Below, piece by piece: positions 46,970-57,130 of a DNA stretch of 64,000 bases. The notes under the pieces were generated by a model that was not told the DNA's origin, did no database searches, and saw nothing but the letters and a program-made list of their open reading frames with translations. Numbering within the stretch: position 1 is the first letter of the stretch; each line of letters starts with the position of its first letter. This DNA comes from Austropuccinia psidii (Eukaryota > Basidiomycota > Pucciniomycetes > Pucciniales > Sphaerophragmiaceae). The stretch is from contig JALGQZ010000011.1 of NCBI GenBank assembly GCA_023105745.1, forward strand, positions 45,848,698 to 45,912,697, given 5' to 3'. The translations under genes were made by a program, and so were the position numbers.

Positions 46970-47823
46970 GTTACATTAATTTATGATAAAGATCTCTATC
47001 TTTCTTCAGATCAAGTATTTCCTATTATTAATTTCATCTCATCTACTGGGATTATTGATAATGGGGAAGAAAAATTAACCTTTGTTTCTGAATTTTTGAT
47101 TGAATACATCCTTTTCCTATCAAACCTTCTTGAATCAGGAAAACAATAACTGGTTCTGTGTTTGCTATTTTCTGGTGTCCTCAAAGACTTGGTGAAGTAA
47201 CCATTGGCTATTATATGTCTCCTTCAAGAATTTCAAAAGACATCCCAATGTATAATCATCTAAGCAACAAGATTCCTGAAATGGTCAAATTTCTCCAGAA
47301 ATTACTCCAAAACCTGTGTTTAACATTCTTTCAAAAAAAACAAAAATCTGACTGAAGTTGGAATTCCTGGTTTTGAAATTTTATATTTTTCTGAGTCTCA
47401 AACTAAATCTTTTTCAAATCAATTAACATATGCAACCAATAATTTTTCTAACCTTGCACATTGTGATAAAACTGATCATTCAGAATTTGCTTATTTTTTC
47501 TCTATTCCAATCTCCAAAGAAAATTTAGTATTATTTTAAATTATTATGATATTGTTAATTAGTTTTTTGTATTTCCAGACTATTCATTAAATCTCAACTT
47601 AACAGGAAGGCAGCCAGAGAATGATCAAATGGTGTGGAAGGAAGAAAGTGTTTTCAATCATACACTTTATCCAGAAGTTTGTTGCCCTGTATTTCTCATG
47701 ATATTATTAATTTCACTACAAATTTCTAGAAAGACTTACAAAATCTTCAAAAAATTAGATGAGGAAAAAATATCTAATTTCAGTTTAGGCAATCATACCC
47801 AAATTGCGACTATTTGCCTCTAA
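46970..47823 (+). pseudogene. Tet-like 2OG-Fe(II) dioxygenase relic
   Basis: Fragments in order match the fungal Tet/JBP-like dioxygenase layout. First is VTLIYDKDLYLSSDQVFPII (46972 on). After a stop come FWCPQRLGEVTIGYYMSPSR and a helical stretch ending VKFLQKLLQ (47158-47330). Then comes FSNQLTYATNNFSNLAHCDK (47415-47470), with the HxD iron-ligand motif H-C-D at 47459-47467. A GT...AG gap (about 47545-47580) precedes a last exon-like frame to 47823. The family oxidises 5-methylcytosine or related bases and is expanded in basidiomycetes. The copy has several stops and frameshifts and cannot work. The assignment rests on motif order and memory of related rust proteins, and a profile search would settle it. 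Confidence 0.55.
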
Positions 47824-47869
47824 TTCAAAATAAGATTTCTTGTTAACCATATATCACCATCATACTACT

Positions 47870-48056
47870 TCAATTCTTCAAAAGTGATATATTAATTATA
47901 GATTTATTAATTTTATCTTAAACTTAAGAAATTGATTAAAAATTTCATGAACTGATTATAAGATTAATAAACTGACTACATAATGAATATATTGATAATA
48001 AAGCTAATAGATTCATAACTTAACTATAAAATGAATAATCTAATTATAAAACAAAT
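47870..48056. repeat. AT minisatellite, left block
   Basis: Degenerate ~20-bp units on the pattern AATTAATTATAAAATTAATA. This is the left part of an array that continues at 49497-49763 and 56440-56712, interrupted by two mobile elements. Confidence 0.65.
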
Positions 48057-48062
48057 AAATCA

Positions 48063-48175
48063 AGGGTGTTGGTAAAAACACGTAAGAGCTTACGTGTTTT
48101 TACTAAAAACTTACGTGTTTTTACCATCAATTGGTAAAAACACGTAATTTTATGGTAAAAACACGTAAGGGGTGT
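48063..48175. repeat. Left subterminal repeats of the TIR element
   Basis: Five copies of GGTAAAAACACGTAAG or its complement CTTACGTGTTTTTACC, in both orientations, lie within 113 bp. Such clusters are typical transposase-binding sites. Confidence 0.75.
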
Positions 48176-48204
48176 TTTTTGAATAAAATTCAGCTATTTG
48201 TGGC

Positions 48205-48980
48205 ATTTCTGAAGCCATTGATGCCATTTATGGAATCAGAAAAGCCATTTATGGAATCAAAAATTCCATCAATGGCATTGTTAAGGCCATAAATGGCATT
48301 TTCAAGGCCAAAAATGACATTGTTAATGCCATAAATGGCATTTTTAAGTCTATTAATACCATTTCTTAAGGCCATTTATGGCATGACTGGACTTAACAAT
48401 TGCATTGTTAATTCCATAAATTCCACTTTTAATTCCACAAATGGAATTTTTACAGCCATTTATAGCATTGTTGAAGCCATAAATGACCAATGTTAATTCC
48501 ATTTATGGCAGTCTTGAGGCCATAAATGGCCATTGTTAATTCCTTAATGGCATTTTTGAGGCCATAAATGGCTATTGTTAATTCCATTCATGGCATTATT
48601 CATTCCATTCATGGAATTTTCAATGCCATTTATGGCATTGTTGGGGCCATAAATGGCATTGTTGAGGCCATAAATGGCCATTGTCAAGGCTTTAAATGGC
48701 CATTGTTAAGTCCATTTATGGCATTTTTGAGGCCATTTATGGCATTGTTAAGGCCACACAATGCCATTTATGGCATTTTTGTAATGCCATAAATGGCATA
48801 TATATCATTCTTGATGCCATTTATGGCACTTTTGATTCCATTTATGGCATTATTATGTCATTTGTGATGCCATAAATGCCACTTTTAAGGCCATAAATGG
48901 CACTTTTAATGCCATAAATAGCACTTTTAATGCCATAAATGGCACTTTTAATGCCATGAATGGGACTGTTAATTCCACAA
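48205..48980. repeat. Array of GCCATWWATGGC palindromes (CArG-box-like)
   Basis: GCCATAAATGGC and its complement GCCATTTATGGC occur about 14 times exactly and about 20 more times with one or two changes, linked by short ATTTTTAAG or ATTGTTAAG spacers. The core CCATAAATGG fits CC(A/T)6GG, the CArG box bound by SRF-type MADS proteins. No reading frame explains the pattern. Confidence 0.85.
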
Positions 48981-49404
48981 ATAGAATTTTTAAATCCCAC
49001 TAATGTCATAAATTAAATTTTTAATTGAATTGATGTCATAAATAACATTTTCAACTTAATTACAAAGATGAACAAAAAACAGAAAAAAGGAACTTTTTGG
49101 GCCTACAACTGTCCTGGAAAAAAAAATCCCAAACTTTTGGGCTTCTGGTTTTTTATTCTCAACATTCACACCTTCATTTTCAAAAAAAATTTATGGAAAT
49201 TCATAAGTGGGAACATTTTTGATGAATTTTTTCAAAAAAATGGGCCATTTTGCCAAATTGCCCAAAATAGAGAAATTGGGCAAAAAAAAAAATTTGAAAA
49301 AATTTGGGGACCTTCACATCCCATGTTGGAAAAAATATGGCAAAAAAAAATGGTAAAAATTCTCAAAAATGATCCTGAGGAATTTTTATTAAAAAATTAG
49401 GTCA

Positions 49405-49490
49405 CTTACGTGTTTTTACCATAAAATTATGTGTTTTGGCCATAATTTGGTAAAAACACGTAAGGTCTTACGTGTGTTTACCAACACCCT
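49405..49490. repeat. Right subterminal repeats of the TIR element
   Basis: Copies of CTTACGTGTTTTTACC, a variant ATGTGTTTTGGCC, GGTAAAAACACGTAAGG and the terminal CTTACGTGTGTTTACC mirror the left cluster. Confidence 0.75.
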
Positions 49491-49496
49491 AAATCA

Positions 49497-49763
49497 ACTA
49501 TAAAATAAATAAATCAGTTATAAAATCAACCAATAAATCAAAAAGTGAATCAATTAATGAAAAATAAAGAAATTAATCATAAATTTAATAAATTAATTAT
49601 AAAATGGATAAATTAATTTTAAAATGGATAAATTACTTATAAAATTAATCAATTAATCATAAAATTGAGAAGTTAATTATAAAATTAATAAATTAATTAT
49701 AATATTAATAAATTAATCATAAAATTCATAAATTAATTCTAAAATTAATAAGTTAATTATGAA
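49497..49763. repeat. AT minisatellite, middle block
   Basis: Units such as ATAAATTAATTATAAAATTA repeat about every 20 bp. It lies between the two mobile elements inserted in the array. Confidence 0.75.
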
Positions 49764-49999
49764 AGTCCCCCTAAGAGCTGAAAAGTTTTAGTTAATTTCA
49801 TGCAGGATCTTGAGCTAAAAACATTTTAATAAATATTAGTTTTTTGGAGCTGAATAACATGCAATATTGAGCTTTGAATGCATGAATTTTGATATAAATT
49901 AAATCTAGGTATTTGATAGACAAGTGAGGTTGGGTTTCAAAACCTAACCTCAAAAGCAGGAATTCTCATCTTTGGAATGAATTACAATTGAAGTGAAGA

Positions 50000-51426
50000 A
50001 AATCTACAACCTCTCAGTTATCTTCCATATTGATATTATCCATTTAGATTGCTATCCAGTGCCACCAAAACAAACCTCATCTGAAAATGTATCTAAGGCT
50101 AATTCAAAATCCTCTGGAAATCTTACAAAGTCCAATTATTTTGCTATAATAAGCTGGCTTAAAGTGTAGAAGAATTTTTGAGGCCTGTTTTGGCACTTCT
50201 GGAAAGACCTCAGTGGGAAACCCACCATTATCAAAGAAAGTTGGATTTCAATTGATGGAAAATGAAGTCAACAAGAGATTGGAAAGTATATTGAAGCTTA
50301 CACCAAGCAATATGCAAGACTGATGGCCCAATTATAAAAAAAATATATTTTAGAAAAGAATTTCCAAAGCTCCACTGGGGCTGGAGTTACTGATGATGAC
50401 AACAAAAAGGGCTTTCATACAATGGCTCAAAAACTGGAAACTCTTTGCCCATGCTATCAGAAAATGGATGAGCTTTTTGGTAGCAAGCCAAATATAACTC
50501 CAATTGCCAGTTGTAATCTGCCAAATATATATTCAATTGAGGTTTGTAAGTCTTTGGATAGTGATGAAGTATGTGATATCTTCTTTATATTTTCAGATAA
50601 GACTCGAATTAACTGGTAGACTATCAGGTAAAAGATGCAAATATCTCCCAATCAAACCCAAATGATAATGAAAATGATGAAATATATGCTTATGGGTCTG
50701 TAGAAGAGGATCAATAGCAAGAAAATTCTGTATGTTATCACTCTTTTCAATTATTTCTCCCATTATTCTAACCTTTTTTTAATTCAGATGAATAGAGGAA
50801 AGAAGCGTACTCATTCAGTAACTTCACAGATTGACCCTACTTTGACTATGGATATTACTGATGATGGTTTGAATGAGGATTGAAAAGCAGAGTCATCTGT
50901 GAAGCCAATCTTTTCTACTCTCTTTACAAGTACTATCAAGCGTGAATCTTTAAAGAATTTGAATCCCAAGAGTGGTTCATCAAAAACAACAAAAATAACT
51001 CCATTTCATCATCTTAATCTGTATTGAATACATGCCATGAGGGTGAGTAGTAATAATTTTGATATTTGTAAGTAGAGGTTATCTGAGATTATTATTTTGA
51101 ATAGCACAGGATGAAAGGGAGATTGCAAGATTGGATTGGGAGAAAATTAAGTGGAAAGGGGAGAAGGAGGTTGAAATTAAGCAACTTGAGAAGGCTGAAA
51201 CCCAGAAACAAATATAAATATCATTTGAAAGGGAGAAAAAGGAGAAGGAATTGAATTTTGAGGAAAAGAAATTGAAAACACAGAGTGATTTTGAAGAGCA
51301 CAAGCTGAGTTTTCAATTGAATTCTCAAAATGATCAACAAAAACATGAGCTTACCATTGCAATGTTACAATCTAATTTGTCAGAAACAGAGCTTGAGTAC
51401 ATTATGAATTTAATTAACAAGCATTG
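50000..51426 (+). pseudogene. Myb/SANT-like DNA-binding protein relic
   Basis: The first exon region contains NFQSSTGAGVTDDDNKKGFH and CPCYQKMDELFGSKPNITPI (50360-50510), the TGAGV...CPxYxxMxxxxG pattern of Myb/SANT-like proteins found with PIF/Harbinger transposases and expanded in rusts. A GTATGT...CAG intron (50730-50787) leads to an exon with KKRTHSVTSQIDPTL, and a GTGAGT...CAG intron (about 51043-51109) leads to a Glu/Lys-rich helical exon (EIARLDWEKIKWKGEKEVE to ELEYIMNLINKH) ending near 51426. Stops in the first two exons show decay. The role in active elements is to bind the TIR region and help import the transposase. Confidence 0.6.
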
Positions 51427-51682
51427 ATTTTATAAATACACTATTGGAATTTATTTTGGACTTAAATAGCTGTCCAATTAAATATATGTGAAGTAGTTAT
51501 TTGGTGTTCAACAATTCAATTCAAATTGAAAACCCAAGACGCTTTTTGAAATCCATGGGGTATTTTAACTTCTTATTTTTTTTTTCTAAAATTCAATAGT
51601 AATGAGTGGTTATTTAGTTAGTATATACAGGATATAATAGTTATGAGTGGGGCTTAATATCTCAAATAATAAAATAAAAATG

Positions 51683-52956
51683 CTAGTTAATCTGATAAAC
51701 ATTATCAGATTTTATATTATGGGAAGTACAAAACCTTGATAATCTTTTGGAAACCTGAACATAAAGGCCCAAACATGTATTGGTACTTGTATCAACAGAG
51801 GTTTCAGTATAATGAATAAAATCCTTGGCCCTCCAAATGATTTGACATTCCACAACTGCAAAGTTATTTTCAGGAAATGGAAAATGCCCATTTGATACTT
51901 TCTTGGTGGGATATTTATTGATTGATCCATTGATTTTATTAACTTGCATCCACCATCCAAGTCTTCATGTGGCTTATTGGAAAATTCATTTTTGGTAAAT
52001 GTTGAAGATGATGCAAAGTCTTGAGGAGTTAAATCATCATGAACAGTATTAGAAAATAATGGAAGCCTATTATTGAGAAGTTTTTCTTGTGCTTCAGTAA
52101 ATAGTCCAGAGGCTTTATGTTGAAATTGTTTTGAAAGGTGAAGTCCTACCCTGGCTAGCATTGGTGCCCAATCATTCCAATCTTGAATATTTTTTTGAGC
52201 TTACTTGTCAATCCATAAAATCCAATGCTTTCATCCTTTGTCATTGATTTCTGCCATCCAAGAGGCCACATTTCACCTGGGAGTATCTTCTTATTTATTT
52301 TAAATTGCTGTAGGTATTTTTGCTCTTGAAAAAAGGTGTATGAAAGGTCATTCCATTTAATTTGATCTTTTGGAGTAATCTGTTAAAATGGTAAGAATTT
52401 GATTATGGAAATGAAAGTTTTATTTGGGGAAAAGACAAGGGTGAACTTTGAGGAAATAGTGTAAACTTGATCATCATTCTTCAAAAATGAAAATTCCTTG
52501 GAATTCCATGATTTGTATATTTTTGGATTAGTCAATTTCTATTTTAAGAATTTCTTCTTGCTACTTTTGTGAGGGGAACATCAGATAATTCAGAAGAATC
52601 ATTAGCATTATCATCTGAATTATGGGGGGATTTTGAGGTGGATGGTATGAGATTTTTATTATTGTCTAAAAAAGTAATTAATAAAATGAATCAGCTTCAT
52701 ATAACTTCATAAAATTAGGATGAAATGTTGGAATTATTTTATTCTATAGTGGGCAACACCTATAAGCTGCACCTATTCAGTATATGATATAGTCACAGAT
52801 CTTATAAGGCCACAAATAGTTATATAATATTTCCAACATTTAATTCCAACTTTATTAGATAAGAATTATAAAAAGATTTCACTTGCCTTGGAATTTTTGT
52901 TTTCTATCAATAGCCTCAGAAACTTGATTTTTATGCTTCTTACTTGGGTAAACCAT
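51683..52956 (-). pseudogene. Tet-like 2OG-Fe(II) dioxygenase inside the Harbinger-like element
   Basis: A Lys-rich start (ATG at 52956; VYPSKKHKNQVSEAIDRKQ) and a Ser/Asp-rich exon (to about 52560) come first. After a GT...AG-like gap follow KWNDLSYTFFQEQKY and GEMWPLGWQKSMTKDESIGF (52370-52210). After a frameshift, DWNDWAPMLARVGLHLSKQF leads to FASSSTFTKNEFSNKPHEDL. This carries the HxD iron motif H-E-D at 51961-51969. After another shift VECQIIWRAKDFIHYTETS supplies the distal His (51812-51814), then a C-terminal tail. This order matches fungal Tet/JBP-like dioxygenases, which oxidise methylated bases. A segment after HxD seems short, so there may also be a deletion. It lies between the Myb-like gene and the transposase. 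Confidence 0.62.
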
Positions 52957-53039
52957 TTTATTTGTTCAAGGAGTTAATAAAATACTTAAAAAATTTAAAG
53001 AAATTTAAAAATACATGAAAAAATAATTAATAATAGTAA

Positions 53040-54580
53040 CTCTTAGAGGTACTGAAAGCCAGAGAAAGAAAAAGAACAAAAAAAACTTACTTTATTGTTA
53101 ATTTTTTTAGAAAGAACTTTGAAATTAATTGAATAAAGTACCTCCTAGAGGTACTGAGAGGCAGAGCGAGAAAAAACACATAAAAACACCCACTTTTTTT
53201 ATGTGTTTTTTTGAAATAAATTGAAAAAAATAAAAATAAATAGAAAAATAATTAATTAAAGTACCTCCTAGAGGTCCTGAGCCAGAGTGAGCAAAAGAGC
53301 AAAAAAAGATTTCTTTTTTTGTTCTATTTTGAAACAAATTGAAAAAACTACAAAAAATAAAAAATAAAAAATAAGTCATTAAATTACTTCCTAGAGGTAA
53401 TGAGAGCCAGAGCAAGCAAAAACACCAAAAAAACTTACCTTTTTTTTGTATTTTTAAAGAAATTGAAAAAAAGCAAAAAATGATTGATTAGAGTAACTCT
53501 TAGAGGCACTGAGAGCCAGAGCAAGCAAATTAACAAAATAAAACTTACCTTTTTTTGTTTTTTGGAAAGAAATTAAAAAAAAACTAAAAAAAAATTAGAA
53601 ATTAATTAAATAAAGTACCTCCTAGAGGCTCTGAGAGCCAGAGCAAGCAAAAACATTAAAAAAAACTTTCTTTTTTTTCAAGGAAGTTAAAAGAGAAACT
53701 AAAAAAAATTAAAAAATAGCAAATAATTAATTATAGTAACTCTTAGAGGCACTGAGAGCCAGATTAAGCAAAAGAAAAAAAAACTAAAAATTAGAAATCA
53801 ATTAAATAAAGTACCTCCTAGAGGTACTGAGAGCCAGAGCAAGCAAAAACATTAAAAAAACTTGCTTTTTTTAAAAAAAAAAAGAAGTTAAAAGAAAAAC
53901 TGAAAAGAAATTAATTAGAGTAACTCTTAGAGGTACTGAAAGCCAGAGTGAGAAAAAGAACAAAAAAAACTCACTTTTTTCTTGTTTTTTTTGAAAGAAA
54001 TTAAAAAATTAAAAATTAATTCAATAAAGTACCTCCTAGAGGTACTGATAGCCAGAGAGAGCAAAAAACACTAAAAAAAACTTGGTTTTTTGTGTTTTTG
54101 CTTGTTCTGAAAAAAAATAAAAGAAAATAAACAAATAAAGTTCAATTGTTTGAAGTGCCTTCTAGAGGTACTGATAGCCAGAGCAAGAAAAAGAACAAAA
54201 AAACTTACCTTTTTTTTTGTTTTTTGGAAATAAATTAAAAAAAACTAAAAAAAAATTATAAATTAAAAATTAATCAAACAAAGTAACTCCTAGAGGTACT
54301 GATAGCCAGAGCAAGCAAAATCACAAAAAAAACTTACTGTTCTTCCAAAAAAAACAAATAAAAAAATTAAAAAATAATTGATTAAAGTACTTCCTAGAGG
54401 TACTGATAGTCAGAGCAAGCAAAAGGGAAAAAAAACCTACTTTTTTTTGCAATAAATTTAAAAAGTACCTCCTAGAGGTACTGAGAGTGAGTGAAAGCAA
54501 AATAAATAAAAAATACTTGGTTTTTTTGAAGAAAATATTAAAAAAACTAATAAAAGTACATAAATTGAGAGCAAGCAAGA
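53040..54580. repeat. Hairpin minisatellite CCTCCTAGAGGTACTGAGAG
   Basis: About 14 units, 75-130 bp apart, each carry a conserved core like CCTCCTAGAGGTACTGAGAG followed by CCAGAGCAAGCAAAA, then poly-A/poly-T linkers. The core contains the inverted repeat GTACCTC-CTA-GAGGTAC (7-bp arms). The first unit is near 53045 and the last near 54468. It lies between the dioxygenase and transposase relics. The frames here (for example 54321-54761 minus, 146 codons) are Phe/Lys-rich artefacts. Confidence 0.85.
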
Positions 54581-54995
54581 AAAAAATCAAAAAGAAAAAT
54601 TTACTATTCTTCCTTGTTTTTTCAAACAAAAAAGTTAAAATAAAATAATAGAAAAAACTCTTAACATTGCTTTCAAGTTGCAAGGCCTGCCAGAGGTATT
54701 GAGAGTGAGAATATACCAAAAACACCCATTTGTTTGGTTTTGTTTTCCTAAAAAATTGCAAAATAAATCAGAAAAAATAAAGTGAAAATCCCTACTAGAG
54801 CTTATGAGAGTAAGGCTTATTTTGGTTTTTTTTTTCAAAATAGGATTTCAATTAAAAAATTAACAGAAAAAAACAAATGTTAGAATAAGAATTAAAACCT
54901 GGGAAGAATGGCTTAAACAAGGAGCTTTTGTATTGTTTTTTTAAATGAAAATATTTGAATATATTAAAAAGGAATCCTGAGTTCATAAAAAATAA

Positions 54996-56230
54996 TCAAG
55001 ATTTATTATTATACAGATCCAAAGTAAATGGTTTAATTTTTTCCCGGATATTTGGGCCTATTCCAACATGTGGTTCTTCATTTATTACTTGCCGCTCTGG
55101 TGGGTCTTCCTCATCATACAGTGTGAGCCATTGGTCACAAATTTTTTCCAATAAATTATGTAATATTACACAGGTCATTACCCAATTCACAAAATTTTGA
55201 ATATCTTCAGGGCCTTTCATTTAACATTGCATTTTCTGTAAACTAGACCAACATCATTTGAGCATACCAATGGCATGCTGAATACAGACCTGTTATTAAG
55301 CAAGACAGTAGTTAAAGTTGCTTTGATCATTGTTTTGGTTCAAGTTTCCTTTATATGCTGGAATAATATGATTTGAGATTGAATATTCTGAACCAGCCAG
55401 TAAGTATTGATCTTAAGAGAAGAATTGTTCAGGATTTTTGTAGATATTCATATGCTGGAATACTCTTGAGTCATGTACTGAGCCTGGAAGACCAACATGT
55501 AAGGCCTGAAAGCACTTATTCACATCACAAACAAGCTGAATTGACATTGAGTAGATATTCCAAAAAAATACAATTGATAATTTGTATATATCAATCTACA
55601 TAACATGTTGAGGTACATACTTGTGCTTTTGGTCAAAATAAACTTCTGAATCATTGAGTGGCCTTTGAGATAATGGAATAAAGCTTCTATCAATAAACCC
55701 AATGCAACCAGGAAATCCTTTGGCTTGCATCACCTGAGAGAGCACCCTGTGTTCATCATGATTTGGCAATGCAAGATAATATGACTGGTGCTTTAATAAT
55801 TCTGAAATGATTCTTTTGGTGTAAAGGATGACAGTTCCCTGACCAATTCCAAACAGTGCCCCAATCCTTCGAACCAAAGATCCAGTACCATTGCTACCAA
55901 ATTGGCAAAGTTCTACAGCTAATTGTATACCAATATCATGTTGCTTGAAATTTGCATTGTTCTGGAATATTTTGTCCACACTAATAGGTTGGACCAAGTC
56001 TTGAAAGCTTGTATACAAGGTTAAACATAGTTGCTGAAATTTCCAAGAGGGTAAGCCTGCCAAATCACTACTTTGGTAAATATACAGTGGTTGATGAAAC
56101 TTGTGGTTGGTTAGATATTGTTTTTCATGGAAATAATTGAGTAAGAGAAGGTCTTCCTCCAGCTCTTCATCAGTATCATATTCAGCTGTCTGTAAATCTA
56201 AAAGAATCTGTTTGAATTGTGAGCTGGGGT
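54996..56230 (-). pseudogene. PIF/Harbinger-type DDE transposase relic
   Basis: From about 56227 on the minus strand, an acidic N-terminal part (QTAEYDTDEELEEDLLLL) leads to LAGLPSWKFQQLC and a helix-turn-helix-like region (LFGIGQGTVILYTKRI). The first catalytic block is CIGFIDRSFIPLSQRP with Asp at 55689-55691, then VYFDQKHKY. The central part (about 55220-55600), which should hold the second Asp and the Glu, is decayed. The C-terminus resumes at 55220-54996 with FVNWVMTCVILHNLLEK, typical of the family. The enzyme would cut and paste elements with 3-bp duplications. No intact start is seen and the upstream frame meets a stop. Confidence 0.8.
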
Positions 56231-56439
56231 CATGTTGAATTTAGAAGAAGAAATGAATTTATAATTAAGTTCTCAAAAAAAAGGTACTTGGGGGAAAAAA
56301 ATGAGTTTATTGAGCTTAAAATGCCACATATTTTCTGGTGTGATATTTACAAAACACCCAGAATTAAATGTGGTATTTTGGTTGTAAAAAACCAAGGGGT
56401 GTTGGTCGTGGAATTTTCCAACTTTGAGGGGGACTAAAA

Positions 56440-56712
56440 CTAATAAATTAATTATAAAATTAGTAAATTAATCATAAAATTAATAAGTTAACTATATAAT
56501 GAATAAATTAATGATGAAATTAATAAATTGATTTTGAAATTAAAAAATTAATTATAGAATTAATAAATTAATTTTAAAATTAAAAAATTAATTATATAAT
56601 TCATAAGTTAATTATAAAATTGAAAAATTAATTATAGAATTAATAAATGAACTATAATATTAATAAGTTAATCATAGAATTGATAAATTAATCATAAAAT
56701 TTATGAATTAAT
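56440..56712. repeat. AT minisatellite, right block
   Basis: The same ~20-bp pattern as 49497-49763 (TAATAAATTAATTATAAAAT), continuing the array beyond the Harbinger-like element. Confidence 0.75.
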
Positions 56713-56719
56713 TATATCT

Positions 56720-56778
56720 CCTATGTTGCATTCTAAATGGAACACCTGCTGTCAGGTGTAACCACTTTGCTCATGGTG
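56720..56778 (-). repeat. Solo CACCATGAG-family TIR
   Basis: Read on the minus strand it begins CACCATGAGCAAAGTGG and contains GACAGCAGGTGTTCCATTT, almost identical to the terminus at 2471. It abuts the AT minisatellite. No matching left end was found, so the array may lie inside a truncated copy of that element. Confidence 0.75.
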
Positions 56779-56784
56779 AATAAT

Positions 56785-57130
56785 GAATTTTCTTTTCCTA
56801 ATTAGGGAAAGCCTTTTGATAAAAATGTGTTATTTATTCACTCCTCATGTGCCTCCCTCTTTTTCTGGATTAGGTAGTTTTTGCTCAAAATGGTAATTTT
56901 TGATACCAACAAGTATTTTTCTTTTCCTTCAATAGGGAAGCAATTTTGATTAAAATGAGGGATTTATGTAATACCAATGTGCATTGGTTTTTTCTGGAAT
57001 AGGAAATTTCTTGTACCAACAAGGAACTCCTTTTGGCTTCATTTGGGAGTGTTTTTTTAGAAATGCAGGATTTATTTGATACCAATAAGGAATTATTTTT
57101 TGCTTCTTGGAAGATTAGTGTTTTAAAAAT
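56785..57130 (+). repeat. Degenerate ~90-bp tandem repeat
   Basis: About four imperfect units contain GATACCAACAAG, then CTTCATTTGGGA-like and GATTTATTTGATACC-like blocks. No coding potential is seen. Confidence 0.5.

Larger units (their letters stand above)
48063..49490. mobile_element. 1.43-kb TIR element packed with CArG-like palindromes
   Basis: Ends AGGGTGTTGGTAAAAACACG (48063 on) and, reverse-complemented, AGGGTGTTGGTAAACACACG (49490 back) form ~29-bp TIRs. The flanks carry a perfect AAATCA (48057-48062 and 49491-49496), a 6-bp target duplication. The interior holds clustered subterminal repeats, a CC(A/T)6GG array and an AT-rich part with no credible gene (the 110-codon frame at 49068-49400 is Lys/Phe-rich and low-complexity). 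It inserted into the AT minisatellite. Six-base duplications are known for only a few superfamilies (for example Dada and IS3EU types), so I leave it unclassified and non-autonomous. Confidence 0.8.
49764..56435. mobile_element. PIF/Harbinger-like element with Myb-like, Tet-like and transposase genes
   Basis: The left end AGTCCCCCTAAGAGCTGAAA and the reverse-complemented right end AGTCCCCCTCAAAGTTGGAA are identical for 9 bp and then similar. Both sides abut the same ~20-bp AT minisatellite, as expected for insertion into one array. Flanking triplets are GAA and AAA, a near-match to the 3-bp duplication of PIF/Harbinger elements. Inside are a plus-strand Myb/SANT-like gene, a minus-strand Tet-like dioxygenase, a hairpin minisatellite and a minus-strand DDE transposase. 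Myb-like plus DDE transposase is the usual Harbinger pair, and the dioxygenase is extra. All three genes are broken. Confidence 0.65.

Noticed and set aside
49068..49400. 110-codon frame within the CArG-array element
   Set aside because: Lys/Phe/Asn-rich low complexity with internal TTGCCCAA-like repeats and no similarity to a transposase.
53040..54580. Regular repeats with palindromic cores, at first sight like a CRISPR array
   Set aside because: Spacing varies from about 75 to 130 bp, linkers are poly-A/T and related to each other, the context is eukaryotic and no cas genes are present.
54321..54761. 146-codon minus-strand frame
   Set aside because: It lies within the minisatellite and A/T linkers, and the encoded peptide is repetitive Phe/Lys/Leu.
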